Below are positions 1 to 9,173 of a stretch of DNA of 44,092 nt, one piece after another; position 1 is the first letter of the stretch; every line of letters starts with the position of its first letter. This stretch comes from Verrucomicrobiota bacterium (GTDB lineage Bacteria > Verrucomicrobiota > Verrucomicrobiia > Chthoniobacterales > JAFAMB01). The DNA is taken from contig JAFAQT010000031.1 of assembly GCA_019246215.1 (NCBI GenBank), forward strand, positions 1 through 44,092, written 5' to 3'. Made by a program: the position numbers and the translations under genes. The notes under the pieces are model-generated. The model searched no databases. It had not been told where the DNA came from and was given only the letters and a program-made list of their open reading frames with translations.

Positions 1-231
1 CTCCAAAGAACCGGCTCCAGAACTCTGGAAGATGAAGCGGCCCTCAACGGTTCTGGACAGACAGTGGTAAAAACCCTGCCCCTCGGCTTTGACCCGGGGA
101 AAACGCATAAGCGAGGGCTACATTACACAACATAGAATAAAAGTGTAGATCAAATTAAACATTCGCCGCAACATTTGACCTGTCCGTGCCACAACCCCAC
201 ATTTGACCTGTCCCCTTCATAACCTTCTGTC
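1..231. repeat. Intergenic repeat region with CTGTCCCC-headed tandem units
   Basis: ATTTGACCTGTCC occurs at about 173-185 and ATTTGACCTGTCCCC at 201-215. The 19-base unit CTGTCCCCTTCATAACCTT is then repeated exactly twice in tandem (208-226, 227-245). The same ATTTGACCTGTCCCC string recurs at the other end of the window. Such strings resemble dispersed palindromic repeats of the REP/RAYT kind, but no transposase is visible beside them. Before the repeats, 1-126 has two short open frames entering from the left edge, one ending at TAA 68-70 and one at TAG 124-126. I recognise neither and cannot say whether a gene 3' end is present. Confidence 0.6.
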
Positions 232-520
232 CCCTTCATAACCTTCTTGGACTGTGCGGCCAACGCTTTGCCGTTATCGCGCTCCAAGATCCGATCCTCT
301 CCGAGCGGATCGTTCTTGCCGGCGATCAAACCGTGGATCGGATCAGCCGCAACTGGTCATGACCATTCAGATCTTCGTAGCCCAAGACCAAGCCATGAAT
401 CCGCTGACTGAGAAGTTCCTGAACGCTGTGTCGATCTAGCGCTGGTCACGGTAGTCGATGAAACACCCGCTAAAATCTCGCAACAACCCGCCGTGGCGCT
501 CAAATACGCGAAGGATTAAG
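232..520 (-). pseudogene. Decayed IS1380-family transposase fragment
   Basis: Reading the minus strand, three frames in succession give pieces that together look like the conserved N-terminal third of an IS1380-family transposase: FERHGGLLRDF then FIDYRDQR, next QELLSQRIHGLVLGYEDLN followed by HDQLR, then DPIHGLIAGKNDPLGEDR and ERDNGKALAAQS. Family members carry the series FTDHRDP, QR.xGLALGYEDLNDHD, DPL and RDxGKALAGKSTLNRLE in this order. At least two frameshifts and an in-frame stop separate the pieces, and the catalytic core further downstream is missing. The piece stops where the CTGTCCCC repeats begin. The 61-aa plus-strand ORF of the track at 254-439 is its antisense shadow. The family call is by eye from these motifs. 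Confidence 0.72.
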
Positions 521-621
521 CCGCCCGATCGCTAGAGAGGTAGCCGCCTCCGAAATCTACCTCTACGTTCCGGTTACCTGATTCTTAAAATAGCCAACGT
601 CGTTCTCTACACTCTGTCATC

Positions 622-690
622 GAAGCGGCGTCCTTTTTGTAAAGTTAACTTGCTGAACACAAAGAACTTACAAAATCAGGGCGCCGCTTT
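622..690. repeat. Long imperfect palindrome (about 25-bp arms)
   Basis: AAGCGGCGTCCTTTTTGTAA on the left pairs with TTACAAAATCAGGGCGCCGCTT on the right around a loop of about 20-25 bases. It lies just beyond the 3' end of the minus-strand glycosyltransferase gene. It has no T-run in the right place for an intrinsic terminator, so it fits a palindromic repeat element or a MITE remnant better. Nothing gene-like is seen in 521-724. Confidence 0.55.
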
Positions 691-724
691 GCTAGTTTGT
701 TTGTGAGTTTTTCAGGTTAGGGGG

Positions 725-1891
725 TTACGTCAACGCTTTCTTTCGCCACTGTTCGATAGCCTCAAAATAAGCCGATTCGAGAAATTCAGTCTGGCGCGGC
801 TGCGCGAATTCAGTGGCTACCGTCCGTGAGGCAGATGCGCCTAACGTTTTCCAGCGTGGAGGATCTTCAACGAGGTTGAATAGAGAGTTTACCAGTCCGT
901 CATCGTCTCGTTCCGCGACCAGCAACCCGTTCACGCCATCAGTCACCGCTTCGGGAATTCCACCGTGGCGAGTTGCCACCACGGGCAGCCCGCTGGCCAT
1001 GGCCTCAAGCATTGAATTTGGAATCCCCTCCTCATTTGAATCTGGAGGCAATTCACTCGGATGCATAAAAATGTGCGCCTTTTCGTACAGCGCGCGCAGT
1101 TGGGATTGACCGAGAAATCCAAGAAAGACAACGACATTTTGCAGACCCAATTGTCGCACCAATTGTTCCAGCTCTCGACGCAATGGACCGTCGCCCGCGA
1201 TCAGGAACCTGGATCTTGGAAATGCTTTTACGAATCGGGCGAATGCTCGCAAAGCCGTTACCAAACCTTTCTTGGGAACTAATCGACAAGCTTGAACAAT
1301 TGTCCATGCGCCTGCTACCGGAACGTTTCTGGCCAAGTACGGAAATTCCTCCAATGGAATTCCCGTGCGGTTCAACCGAATTTTTTGCGGATCGCAATCA
1401 AGTTCAATCAGTCGCTGCGCGATAGATCGACTGCGAACCAGTACAAGCGGCACTAGCCGAAGGAGCTTCCTTAACTTGGCTTCGTAATCTCGCTCGTTTT
1501 TCCGGCGTTGAACGTCCATCCCGTGGAACGAAACGACGCATGGGCGATCCCATCTCTCGATGAGTGGCAGCAGATGGACGCCGGTATTCCCGAAATAAAT
1601 GTGCATGAGATCCGGATTCCGCCGCAGGAGCACGCGCCGGATGACTTCGAACTCGCCCCTGTACACTAAGGCAGGCGCTCTGACCAGATACTTCAACCGC
1701 CCCCGAAAAACAGGACTTAGGTTGGAGCTTTTAAGCAACTCTAGATCTTGAAATGGATAGAGCGCCGCATTTTCCCTGATTTTCGCGATAACAAATGTAT
1801 GGACCCTTTGCAGTGAAGTGATCTGACGATAGATGTGAAGCATCTCCGCCTTGAGAAAATAGGTGCAAAAACTGGCAACGATCGGTTTCAT
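725..1891 (-). CDS. GT4-family glycosyltransferase (GT-B fold)
   Basis: A 388-aa retaining glycosyltransferase of the GT4 type, probably cytoplasmic and building a cell-surface polysaccharide. The N-terminal half holds an acceptor-side Rossmann domain with SFHGMDVQRRK. The C-terminal half has the GT-B donor domain (glycosyl transferase group 1): RLVPKKGL, AGDGPLR, then the E-x7-E nucleotide-sugar motif in EEGIPNSMLEAM and GLPVVATRHGGIPE. Length is normal for the family. It is the last gene of a minus-strand run after obg, from which it is separated by about 120 nt, so co-transcription is uncertain. The sugar donor and acceptor cannot be told from sequence; the closest general resemblance is to exopolysaccharide (colanic-acid-type) glycosyltransferases. 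Confidence 0.88.
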   Translation of the reverse strand: MKPIVASFCTYFLKAEMLHIYRQITSLQRVHTFVIAKIRENAALYPFQDLELLKSSNLSPVFRGRLKYLVRAPALVYRGEFEVIRRVLLRRNPDLMHIYFGNTGVHLLPLIERWDRPCVVSFHGMDVQRRKNERDYEAKLRKLLRLVPLVLVRSRSIAQRLIELDCDPQKIRLNRTGIPLEEFPYLARNVPVAGAWTIVQACRLVPKKGLVTALRAFARFVKAFPRSRFLIAGDGPLRRELEQLVRQLGLQNVVVFLGFLGQSQLRALYEKAHIFMHPSELPPDSNEEGIPNSMLEAMASGLPVVATRHGGIPEAVTDGVNGLLVAERDDDGLVNSLFNLVEDPPRWKTLGASASRTVATEFAQPRQTEFLESAYFEAIEQWRKKALT

Positions 1892-2010
1892 TTTGAATTT
1901 GAAGCAGCAGCCGAGGGTCCCACAGGTTCTTCATAAGCGAGGAGACAGGACCGGTTCGCTTTTCAACGCTTGCCCCCGACCTCCTTCCCAAAGAGTTCCC
2001 CACGACCAGT

Positions 2011-3075
2011 TCAAGGGTTTAAAAGCGTTTGCAGCGCCATTTTGAAATCTTCAACACCGCGGCCGTTTGCGGCAATCATCGGCACTATGACCTTATCGGA
2101 AAATCTGTTCCGGATAATTGCCAGATTCTCTTCAACGCCGTGCAAATCCATCTTATTGGCCGCAATAATCCATGGTCGTTGACTCAGCGTCGGATCGTAC
2201 AGGTCGAGTTCGCGGCGCAGGCAACGGAGGTCCTCGATCGGATTACGTCCTTCGCTGCCGGCGATATCGAGAACGAACACCAACAACTTACAACGAACAA
2301 TATGCCTGAGGAAGTCATGGCCCAATCCCATGTTCTGATGCGCTCCCTGGATGAGGCCTGGGATATCCGCGACCGTTGCGCGCTTGTATCCTTCAAATTC
2401 CACAACCCCAACTGCGGGGTTCAAGGTAGTGAACGGATAAGGCGCAATCTTGGGATGTGCGGCAGAAACCTTGCCAAGCAGGGTCGATTTGCCAGCATTC
2501 GGATAACCGACTAGCCCGACATCAGCAATCTTTCGCAGTTCCAGGAGAAAATAGCCTTCTTCACCCGGTTCACCTTCGGTGAACTGCCGCGGAGCGCGAT
2601 TAGTGGAGCTTTTGAAATGTGTGTTTCCTTTGCCGCCGGACCCGCCCCTGCACAAGACCAATTCCTGATTTTCCTGACACAGATCAGCCACCAATTCACA
2701 ATCGCCCGGCGAAATCACTGGCTTGGGTGGGGGCACATCCAATGTCTCCTCTATCAGAGGCAGCTCGAAAATTCGAGATGGTATCCGGTAGATGAGCGTG
2801 CCTGCGGGCACTTTGTAGACAGCGTCTTTGCCCGCTTTTCCGTACATGTTCTTGCCCATTCCATGTTCGCCACGCGACGCTTTCAGTAGCGGCTGAAAAT
2901 AAAAGGCCACCAGGTTGTCGGTATGCACATCAGTTCGAAAGACGATATCCCCGCCTTTTCCACCGTTCCCGCCGTTTGGGCCGCCTCGCGGCACAAATTT
3001 TTCCCGCCGAAAACTGACGCACCCGTTTCCGCCATCTCCAGCCTTTGCATGAATTCTGATCCGATCAACAAACAT
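2011..3075 (-). CDS. obg: GTPase Obg/CgtA
   Basis: Ribosome-associated GTPase needed for late large-subunit assembly. The N-terminal glycine-rich Obg fold is unmistakable (AKAGDGGNGCVSF, FVPRGGPNGG...GGKGGD). The G domain follows: G1 GYPNAGKST, G2 PYPFTTLNP, G3 DIPGLIQGAH, G4 NKMD and a G5-like AAN near the C-terminus. At 354 aa it is the short form lacking the C-terminal OCT extension. In many bacteria obg follows rplU-rpmA; here it follows glycogen synthase on the same strand with a 61-nt gap, and neither ribosomal gene is in the window. The start begins the Obg fold at MFVDRIRIHA and is secure. Confidence 0.96.
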   Translation of the reverse strand: MFVDRIRIHAKAGDGGNGCVSFRREKFVPRGGPNGGNGGKGGDIVFRTDVHTDNLVAFYFQPLLKASRGEHGMGKNMYGKAGKDAVYKVPAGTLIYRIPSRIFELPLIEETLDVPPPKPVISPGDCELVADLCQENQELVLCRGGSGGKGNTHFKSSTNRAPRQFTEGEPGEEGYFLLELRKIADVGLVGYPNAGKSTLLGKVSAAHPKIAPYPFTTLNPAVGVVEFEGYKRATVADIPGLIQGAHQNMGLGHDFLRHIVRCKLLVFVLDIAGSEGRNPIEDLRCLRRELDLYDPTLSQRPWIIAANKMDLHGVEENLAIIRNRFSDKVIVPMIAANGRGVEDFKMALQTLLNP

Positions 3076-3085
3076 GAGCGTTCAT

Positions 3086-3111
3086 CGTTCACCGTTGGGC
3101 GAAAGTGAACG
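3086..3111. repeat. Short inverted repeat between glycogen synthase and obg
   Basis: CGTTCAC and GTGAACG form a 7-bp inverted repeat with a 12-nt loop in the 61-nt gap between the two minus-strand genes. There is no T-run, so it may be an RNA hairpin or an operator-like site. It could also be chance. Confidence 0.25.
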
Positions 3112-3136
3112 TGATAGGCGAACCGAGGACGTTACG

Positions 3137-4339
3137 CTAAGCTAGGAGCGATTCGTACATTTTTTTTGTTTCGGCAGCGATTGTCGACCAGCTGAACTTT
3201 TCGACAGCTCGCTCGCGCCCAGCTTCTCCGAAGGCTTTGCGTAATGCTGGGTCGGCCATTAATAGATTTATTTTCTCAGCCATATCGCGAGAGAATTTGT
3301 CTGGATTTAGTGGCTCGAAGGGGGTCGTCTTCATCTGTTCCAGGGGCACAAGAAACCCGGTTTCTCCATCAACCACAACCTCTTTAATTCCTCCGACAGC
3401 TGCCGCAACAACCGCGGTTTCACAGGCCATTGCCTCAAGATTGATGATTCCAAAGGGTTCGTAGATTGAGGGGCAGACGAAGACAGCCGCATGGGTGTAA
3501 AGCTGATAAACAACCTCTTTTGTCACCATTTCGTCAATCCAGATGACCCCTTCTCTCTTGCTTATGGCTTCTGTCACAGCGCGTTGCATTTCCTGGGCAA
3601 TCTCGGGCGTGTCAGGTGCGCCAGCACAAAGAACGATCTGGAATCCCGGGTCCATATATTTGATCGCGTTGACGAGATGGATGATACCCTTCTGCCGGGC
3701 GATCCGACCGACAAATAATACAAATGGTTTGCTGGAATCTATCCCGTACTTTGGCAGCCGGTCACTGGATTTGCGGGGGTAATATTCTTCAGGATCAATA
3801 CCGTTGTAGATAATGCGAATTCGCGCAGGATCGATATTGAAGAGTCGCAGGACGTCGCTCCGCGTTCCCTCAGAGACAGCGACCACCGCATCCGCCATTT
3901 CGGTCGCCGTTTTTTCCAGCCAGGTAGAACAATCGTAGCCGTAGCCCAACTGTTCACGTTTCCACGGTCGAAGCGGTTCCAGCGAATGAACGGTCAGAAC
4001 CATTGGGACATGGTAATTGAGTTTGGCCAAAATACCGCCGAAATGAGAGTACCAAGTGTGGCAATGGACTATATCAGCGTCCAAACCTACCGTGTTGAAA
4101 TCGATGCAACGCCGGATCGCTCCAAACACCGAATTCAGATTCTTAGGGCAACGGAAGACCGCGCTGTTGACCCCAAATCCTCTTACACTCAAATGTGGCT
4201 GATCGAATTCCTGATCCCCAAAACAGCGCACCTCGACGTCCATTATTTTCGCCAGTTCACGACTCAGGTAATCGACGTGAACCCCGGCGCCCCCATAAAT
4301 GTTAGGGGGGTACTCGTTCGTTAGAAAGAGGGCTTTCAT
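3137..4339 (-). CDS. glgA: Glycogen synthase of the corynebacterial type (GlgM-like, GT4)
   Basis: A 400-aa GT4 glucosyltransferase. The start is MKALFLTNEYPPNIYGGAG, 18 codons inside the track ORF, because homologues begin at this Rossmann strand. YPPNIYGGAGVHVDYL and VRCFGDQ are characteristic of the corynebacterial glgA family (TIGR02149), distinct from E. coli GlgA with its KTGGLADV start. The C-terminal donor domain has VGRIARQKG, CAGAPDTPE and the E-x7-E motif in EPFGIINLEAM. Actinobacterial relatives (GlgM) use ADP-glucose and glucose-1-phosphate to make maltose-1-phosphate for the GlgE glucan pathway, so the true product could be maltose-1-P instead of direct glycogen elongation. No glgB, glgC, glgE or treS is visible here. 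Confidence 0.88.
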   Translation of the reverse strand: MKALFLTNEYPPNIYGGAGVHVDYLSRELAKIMDVEVRCFGDQEFDQPHLSVRGFGVNSAVFRCPKNLNSVFGAIRRCIDFNTVGLDADIVHCHTWYSHFGGILAKLNYHVPMVLTVHSLEPLRPWKREQLGYGYDCSTWLEKTATEMADAVVAVSEGTRSDVLRLFNIDPARIRIIYNGIDPEEYYPRKSSDRLPKYGIDSSKPFVLFVGRIARQKGIIHLVNAIKYMDPGFQIVLCAGAPDTPEIAQEMQRAVTEAISKREGVIWIDEMVTKEVVYQLYTHAAVFVCPSIYEPFGIINLEAMACETAVVAAAVGGIKEVVVDGETGFLVPLEQMKTTPFEPLNPDKFSRDMAEKINLLMADPALRKAFGEAGRERAVEKFSWSTIAAETKKMYESLLA

Positions 4340-4411
4340 GCTGGCATTAAGAATTGAAGACGACCAGAAGGCAAGCAGGAGAAGCGCTTCCACCGAGCGG
4401 TGTTACTTCTC

Positions 4412-6496
4412 TTATTTGAAGACAATCGGGATAATCAGAATGGCTACGATGTTCGCAACTTTGATCATGGGATTGATGGCGGGGCCTGAGGTGTCTTTGT
4501 ACGGATCGCCGACCGTATCGCCAGTGACAGCAGCTTGGTGCGCGGGAGATCCTTTCCCGCCGTGGTGACCTTCCTCGATATATTTCTTGGCGTTGTCCCA
4601 TGCGCCGCCGCCGGAAGTCATTGAGATCGCAACAAACAATCCAGTCACAATCGTCCCGACCAGAACAGCTCCCAGCATCACATATCCAAAAAACGATGCC
4701 ACTAGGACAAACACCACTGGGAGAAGCGCCGGAACAATCATCTCCTTCAGAGCTGCTTTGGTGACGATATCCACGCATTTTCCGTATTCTGGGGTTTCAG
4801 TTCCGGTCAAAATCCCAGGTTTACTCTGCAGCTGTCGGCGCACTTCTTTCACGACTGCACCGGCAGCTTTTCCGACAGCTTGCATGCTGAGCGAACTGAA
4901 AAGAAAGGGCAAGAGTCCGCCAACGAATAGTCCGATGATAACTTTGGGCTGTTCCAGCGAATATTCAGAAGAATGCGTTTCGTGACCCCCGAGAGAAGAG
5001 AAATGAGCCCTCAGTTCCGAGACATAGGAACCAAAAAGAACTAGGGCTGCCAATCCGGCGGAAGCAATCGCGTAGCCCTTTGTAACCGCTTTCATTGTGT
5101 TTCCGACTGCATCCAATTCGTCGGTTACCGCCCTAGTCGATTTAGGCAAGTCGCTCATCACAGCCACTCCGCCCGCGTTATCGGTAATCGGACCGAACGC
5201 ATCGAGGGAAATGATTGTCCCGGCCATGGAGAGCATGCTCATCACTGCGATTGCGATCCCGTAAAGTCCAACGCACGAATAACTCAGGATGATCGCAAGC
5301 CCGATAAAGATCACCGGCAAAGCTGTCGCTTGCTGACCGATCGCTAGACCGGAAATGATATTGGTAGCGTGACCGGTCTCTGACGCGAGCGCAATACTGC
5401 GAACTGGTTTGAACGCCGTCGACGTGTAGTAATTCGTGATCGCAACGATGATTCCTGTCATCACCAGGCCGATCAGAGTGGCCAGATAAATCTGTCTGGA
5501 CGTGTAAGCGGATGGTCCAACCTGAATCGTGGCTGGAAATAGTAACTTTGTTGCAGGCCAGTAAAGAATTGCGGAGACAAGCGCGTTCACCCCGACTGCC
5601 TCCACCAGTACCTGTGTCGGACCCGTTTTCCGAAAGCTCACCCACCAAATCGCCACAATCGCACCGATTACCGAGATCCCACCCAACAGGAAAGGGTAAA
5701 CAATGGCCGCGGGCGAATTTTGAACGGTCAGGGACCCTATAAGCATCGCCCCGATAACGCTCACCGCATACGTCTCGAAGACATCCGCAGCCATCCCAGC
5801 ACAGTCTCCCACGTTATCGCCGACGTTATCCGCGATGGTGGCGGGATTCCGAGGATCGTCCTCCTCGAGTTGACTCTCGATTTTGCCGACCAAATCGGCC
5901 CCGACGTCCGCGGCCTTCGTATAGATGCCGCCGCCTAAACGGGCAAAAACGCTGATCAGACTGGCTCCGAGCGCTAACCCAACCAGACTGTTGACGGCTC
6001 TCTCCTGGCTTCCAAGGACCGCTTCTCCGACCTTGTAATACAGTCCTACCGATAATAAAGCGAGACCGACAACCAGCAATCCCGTCACCGCCCCGCCGTT
6101 AAAGGCGACGCGAAGCGCCGCATGCTTTGAACTCATGGCGGCCTGTGCGGTGCGCGAATTTGACAACACAGCGATACGCATGCCGATGTATCCGGCGGCC
6201 ATTGAGCAAGCGGCTCCGAGAAGGAACCCAAGCGACGTATAAAAACCTCTGGCAAAAACCAGGATCACGAAAATCACAGTTGCGATCAGGCCCACGGACA
6301 CGACCTGTCGATGCAGGTACGCCTTTGCCCCTTCCTCCACAGCGCCGGAGATCTGAATCATGCGGTCATTGCCGGCAGAACACGAAATCACCGAACGAAC
6401 GAGATAATAAGCGAAGCCTAGACCCACGAGTCCGCACAACAGGGCTAACCAAACACCAGAGTTTGAAAGGAAGGTTAAAAAAAAAGGAAACATCAT
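4412..6496 (-). CDS. hppA: Membrane-bound H+-translocating pyrophosphatase, K+-independent type
   Basis: A 694-aa integral membrane ion-pumping pyrophosphatase, about 16 transmembrane helices in the family. Substrate-site motifs are intact: [14 protein letters not shown], the acidic [19 protein letters not shown] and, near the C-terminus, [13 protein letters not shown] followed by [18 protein letters not shown]. At the K+-dependence position the sequence is [13 protein letters not shown], with lysine where K+-dependent enzymes have alanine (GNTTAA). By the family rule this predicts a K+-independent, proton-pumping enzyme. The methionine before that lysine is unusual; threonine is the norm. 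It lies between argF (63 nt upstream) and glycogen synthase (72 nt downstream). It would turn biosynthetic PPi into a proton gradient. Confidence 0.95.
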   Translation of the reverse strand: MMFPFFLTFLSNSGVWLALLCGLVGLGFAYYLVRSVISCSAGNDRMIQISGAVEEGAKAYLHRQVVSVGLIATVIFVILVFARGFYTSLGFLLGAACSMAAGYIGMRIAVLSNSRTAQAAMSSKHAALRVAFNGGAVTGLLVVGLALLSVGLYYKVGEAVLGSQERAVNSLVGLALGASLISVFARLGGGIYTKAADVGADLVGKIESQLEEDDPRNPATIADNVGDNVGDCAGMAADVFETYAVSVIGAMLIGSLTVQNSPAAIVYPFLLGGISVIGAIVAIWWVSFRKTGPTQVLVEAVGVNALVSAILYWPATKLLFPATIQVGPSAYTSRQIYLATLIGLVMTGIIVAITNYYTSTAFKPVRSIALASETGHATNIISGLAIGQQATALPVIFIGLAIILSYSCVGLYGIAIAVMSMLSMAGTIISLDAFGPITDNAGGVAVMSDLPKSTRAVTDELDAVGNTMKAVTKGYAIASAGLAALVLFGSYVSELRAHFSSLGGHETHSSEYSLEQPKVIIGLFVGGLLPFLFSSLSMQAVGKAAGAVVKEVRRQLQSKPGILTGTETPEYGKCVDIVTKAALKEMIVPALLPVVFVLVASFFGYVMLGAVLVGTIVTGLFVAISMTSGGGAWDNAKKYIEEGHHGGKGSPAHQAAVTGDTVGDPYKDTSGPAINPMIKVANIVAILIIPIVFK

Positions 6497-6559
6497 AATT
6501 GAAGCGTGAAAGTGGGAATCAGTGGCTGACCAACTGCACCTTTACAACCTGCAACGCAA

Positions 6560-7459
6560 TCATTTTCTCACGTCGCTCAGGATTGCTTTTTGAACATGGA
6601 GACGGTTTTCGGCCTGGTCGAAGATCGTCGCGGCATGCTTTTCCAGCGTCTCGGCGCTGATTTCCCTGCCGCGGTAAGCAGGTAAACAATGCAGTACCAG
6701 CGCTTTTGGGGCTGCCCTCGCGACAAGCGGCTCGTTGATCTGAAACGCGTCAAGTTCCGCGAGACGACGAGCGCTTTCTTCTTCGAAACCCATACTGACC
6801 CAGACATCGGTATACAAAACATCCGCCTGATCAGCGCCGGCAAGAGGGTCGTCAGTTACGAAGATTCTGCTGTTTGTCATCTTTTCGAGTATGGAATCTG
6901 CCGGACGATAACTGTCTGGAGCCGCAATTCGTAGCTCGAATCCCAGCCGCTCGGCCGCCCAGATCCACGAGTACGCAACATTGTTCTTGCCGTCTCCTAT
7001 AAAGCATACCTTTAAATCGTCCAGACTCCCGCGTTTCTCCAAGATGGTGAGAAGATCGGCCATGATCTGGCAAGGATGCTCGTAGTCGGTCAAAGCGTTT
7101 ATGGTCGGTATCTGACTGTACTCAGCAAACTGCTCAATATCGGATTGAGCAAACGTGCGTATTACCGCGCCTTGAACCATTCGGCCCAAGACGCGAGCCG
7201 TGTCGATAATTGGTTCGCCTCTGCCCAGTTGAATATCGCCGCGAGAAAGGAAAATGACGGCTCCTCCCAATTCACGAATGCCAACCTCAAAACTGACACG
7301 AGTACGCGTCGAGGGTTTGCTGAAAAGCAACGCCCATGTTTGCCCATCCAGAAGCGATTCCGATGCCTTGCCCCGATTTGCCTTAAACTGAACAGACGAT
7401 TCCAGCAAAGCTACCAAGTGCTCCGCGGTCTCGGATTCGATCGAAAGAAAATGCTTCAT
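6560..7459 (-). CDS. argF: Ornithine carbamoyltransferase
   Basis: Makes citrulline from ornithine and carbamoyl phosphate in arginine synthesis. The start MKHFLSIESETAE is 22 codons inside the track ORF and gives 299 aa, the usual length; the upstream extension is not conserved-looking. Carbamoyl-phosphate loop STRTR is at about 50-54, HPCQ at 128-131, the ornithine-side DVWVSMG near 218-224 and HCLP at 257-260, all the expected active-site elements. It follows argD on the same strand (174-nt gap containing a perfect 9-bp hairpin). With argC, argJ, argB and argD it completes most of the ornithine-to-citrulline route in this window. Confidence 0.95.
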   Translation of the reverse strand: MKHFLSIESETAEHLVALLESSVQFKANRGKASESLLDGQTWALLFSKPSTRTRVSFEVGIRELGGAVIFLSRGDIQLGRGEPIIDTARVLGRMVQGAVIRTFAQSDIEQFAEYSQIPTINALTDYEHPCQIMADLLTILEKRGSLDDLKVCFIGDGKNNVAYSWIWAAERLGFELRIAAPDSYRPADSILEKMTNSRIFVTDDPLAGADQADVLYTDVWVSMGFEEESARRLAELDAFQINEPLVARAAPKALVLHCLPAYRGREISAETLEKHAATIFDQAENRLHVQKAILSDVRK

Positions 7460-7529
7460 AGGCTGAGGCGACCATTTAGCCAGACCGAAAATCAACAGGC
7501 TGAGATGCTCGAGAGATTTTCGCACTATG

Positions 7530-7550
7530 GAGCCGCTTTGGAAGCGGCTC
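7530..7550. repeat. Perfect 9-bp hairpin between argD and argF
   Basis: GAGCCGCTT-TGG-AAGCGGCTC is a perfect palindrome in the argD-argF gap. There is no following T-run on the minus strand, so it looks like an intercistronic RNA hairpin (possible processing or stability element) rather than a terminator. Confidence 0.5.
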
Positions 7551-7633
7551 GGGACGAACTTTGGAAGTAATCAGGAATAAAACAGCGTGTGGACTCTTTT
7601 GAAGTTTGTAGGCGACTCAAGCTAAAACCGCCA

Positions 7634-8920
7634 TTACCGAGGGCGTATTTCATCCAGGCTCCTAGCCAGAATAGACACGGCCTCATCAATGTCAGTTCGA
7701 GAGACGTTGAGCGGGGGTAGCCACCGAATCACTGATGGGCCCGCCGGTACGGTCAATAGCCCGTTCTGCATCGATCTGACCACAATGACCTGCGAAGGCG
7801 TCTTTCCATTCACTGCCAGGGGCGCAAACTCTTCACCCAATTCGATTCCGAGCATCAACCCTATCCCGCGCACTTCCTTTATTCCTGGGAGAGCCGAGAG
7901 CTGCTTTTTTGCATAATCGCCATGGTTCCGGGCGTGTTGGAGCAAGCCTTCCTGCTCAATCGTCTCCAAAACGGCCAACGAGGTCGCGCAGGCCAGAGGC
8001 GTGCCTCCGTAAGTCGTTCCATGGGTTCCCGGTTTCAACAGATCGCAGAGGTCGACAGCTGCTCCTGTAAAACTGTGAATAGGCTTTTTGCGGATCCAGG
8101 TGGCGCCCAAGGGAAAACCGCCACCGATACCTTTGGCCCAACTGATAGTGTCGGGAACCAATTCCTCTTTCACGATCTCTTTCCATCCGCACCAGTTTCC
8201 AAGACGACCTAACCCGCATTGAATTTCATCCAGCATGAGCAGGAGGCCGTGGTGATCGCAGAGCCGGCGTAATCCGAGCAGAAATTCATTGCTGGCGGGA
8301 TAAATACCGCCTTCACCTTGGACCGGTTCGATCAGGATGGCTACAGTTTCGCCGGTAATCGCTTTTTCCACAGCTGCTAGCTCATTGAAAGGCAGATGTT
8401 TAAATCCGGCCAGCAACGGCGCAAATCCTTCTTTGATCTTCTCTTGGGCAGTAGCCGAAATCCCGGCTATAGTCCGCCCGTGAAACGATCGATGAAAGGT
8501 CAGGATCTCAAATTTAGGACTGCCGTTTTTGAGAGGTCCCGAGCATTCGTTGCCGAACTTTCGAGCTAGCTTGATAGCAGCTTCATTGGCCTCCGCGCCA
8601 CTGTTGGAGAAAAAGACCTTCCCCTGTACGTCAACGAGTTCGACCAGCTTACGGGCCAGTTCACCCTGGGGCCGCGTGTAATAGAGATTCGAAGTATGAA
8701 TCAGCTTGCGCGCCTGTCGGTCCAATGCCTCGATCATACGCGGATGCGCGTGCCCCAGAGTCGAAACTGCAATTCCCGCGCCGAAATCCAGATACTCTTT
8801 CCCCTCTTCGTCCCAAACGCGAGAACCCCGTCCCCGAACCAAAACAACATCGTAGCGGCTATAAGTGGGAACAACGAATTCTTCGAAGAGATTGCGGGTA
8901 TCTGGCTCGTCGGTAGGCAT
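7634..8920 (-). CDS. argD: Acetylornithine aminotransferase (class III, PLP)
   Basis: A class-III PLP aminotransferase converting N-acetylglutamate semialdehyde to N-acetylornithine. The start MPTDEPDTRNLF (15 codons inside the track ORF) gives 428 aa, somewhat longer than the usual 400. Seen motifs: DFGAGIAVSTLGHAHP, the phosphate-cup SNSGAEANEAAIKLAR, LDEIQCGLGR with the PLP-binding aspartate, and AKGIGGGFPLGA with the Schiff-base lysine. Position immediately upstream of argF and in the arg block supports ArgD over an ornithine or GABA aminotransferase, though the fold alone does not exclude dual use in lysine synthesis (N-succinyl-DAP). The ATG at 8965 is an alternative start. Confidence 0.92.
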   Translation of the reverse strand: MPTDEPDTRNLFEEFVVPTYSRYDVVLVRGRGSRVWDEEGKEYLDFGAGIAVSTLGHAHPRMIEALDRQARKLIHTSNLYYTRPQGELARKLVELVDVQGKVFFSNSGAEANEAAIKLARKFGNECSGPLKNGSPKFEILTFHRSFHGRTIAGISATAQEKIKEGFAPLLAGFKHLPFNELAAVEKAITGETVAILIEPVQGEGGIYPASNEFLLGLRRLCDHHGLLLMLDEIQCGLGRLGNWCGWKEIVKEELVPDTISWAKGIGGGFPLGATWIRKKPIHSFTGAAVDLCDLLKPGTHGTTYGGTPLACATSLAVLETIEQEGLLQHARNHGDYAKKQLSALPGIKEVRGIGLMLGIELGEEFAPLAVNGKTPSQVIVVRSMQNGLLTVPAGPSVIRWLPPLNVSRTDIDEAVSILARSLDEIRPR

Positions 8921-9173
8921 GGGAAAAGGTCGAAAGTAGCCTTTTTCGGACCTTCGCACAAGCAACAGGCTTTTAGGTTGACAGCAGGTTCGCCGAAGCT
9001 CTAATAGAAGCCCGGACTTGGTTTTTTTGCCCTTCGAAAAAAGTCAGCTTGCATAGGCGTGAGTTTCCGATCTGTGCCGGTCATTTTGAATCAAAGTATC
9101 AAGTCGATTACCGCTCCATCACACTACTGTTAACACTACGAAGCTTCCCACGCTGGAAGGAGTTACAACGATT
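8921..9173. promoter_or_regulatory. Divergent intergenic region, argD / alpha-galactoside operon
   Basis: About 250 nt separate argD (minus) from the solute-binding protein gene (plus), so both promoters should lie here. I could not pick a convincing sigma-70 pair or a clear LacI-type operator. A strong ribosome-binding site GGAAGGAG at 9155-9162 precedes the plus-strand ATG at 9174 by 11 nt. Confidence 0.4.

Noticed and set aside
254-439. 61-aa plus-strand ORF
   Set aside because: It is antisense to the decayed IS1380 transposase motifs on the minus strand.
4347-4778. 143-aa minus-strand ORF at the hppA 3' end
   Set aside because: Overlaps the conserved hppA C-terminus in another frame; Ser/Arg-rich shadow.
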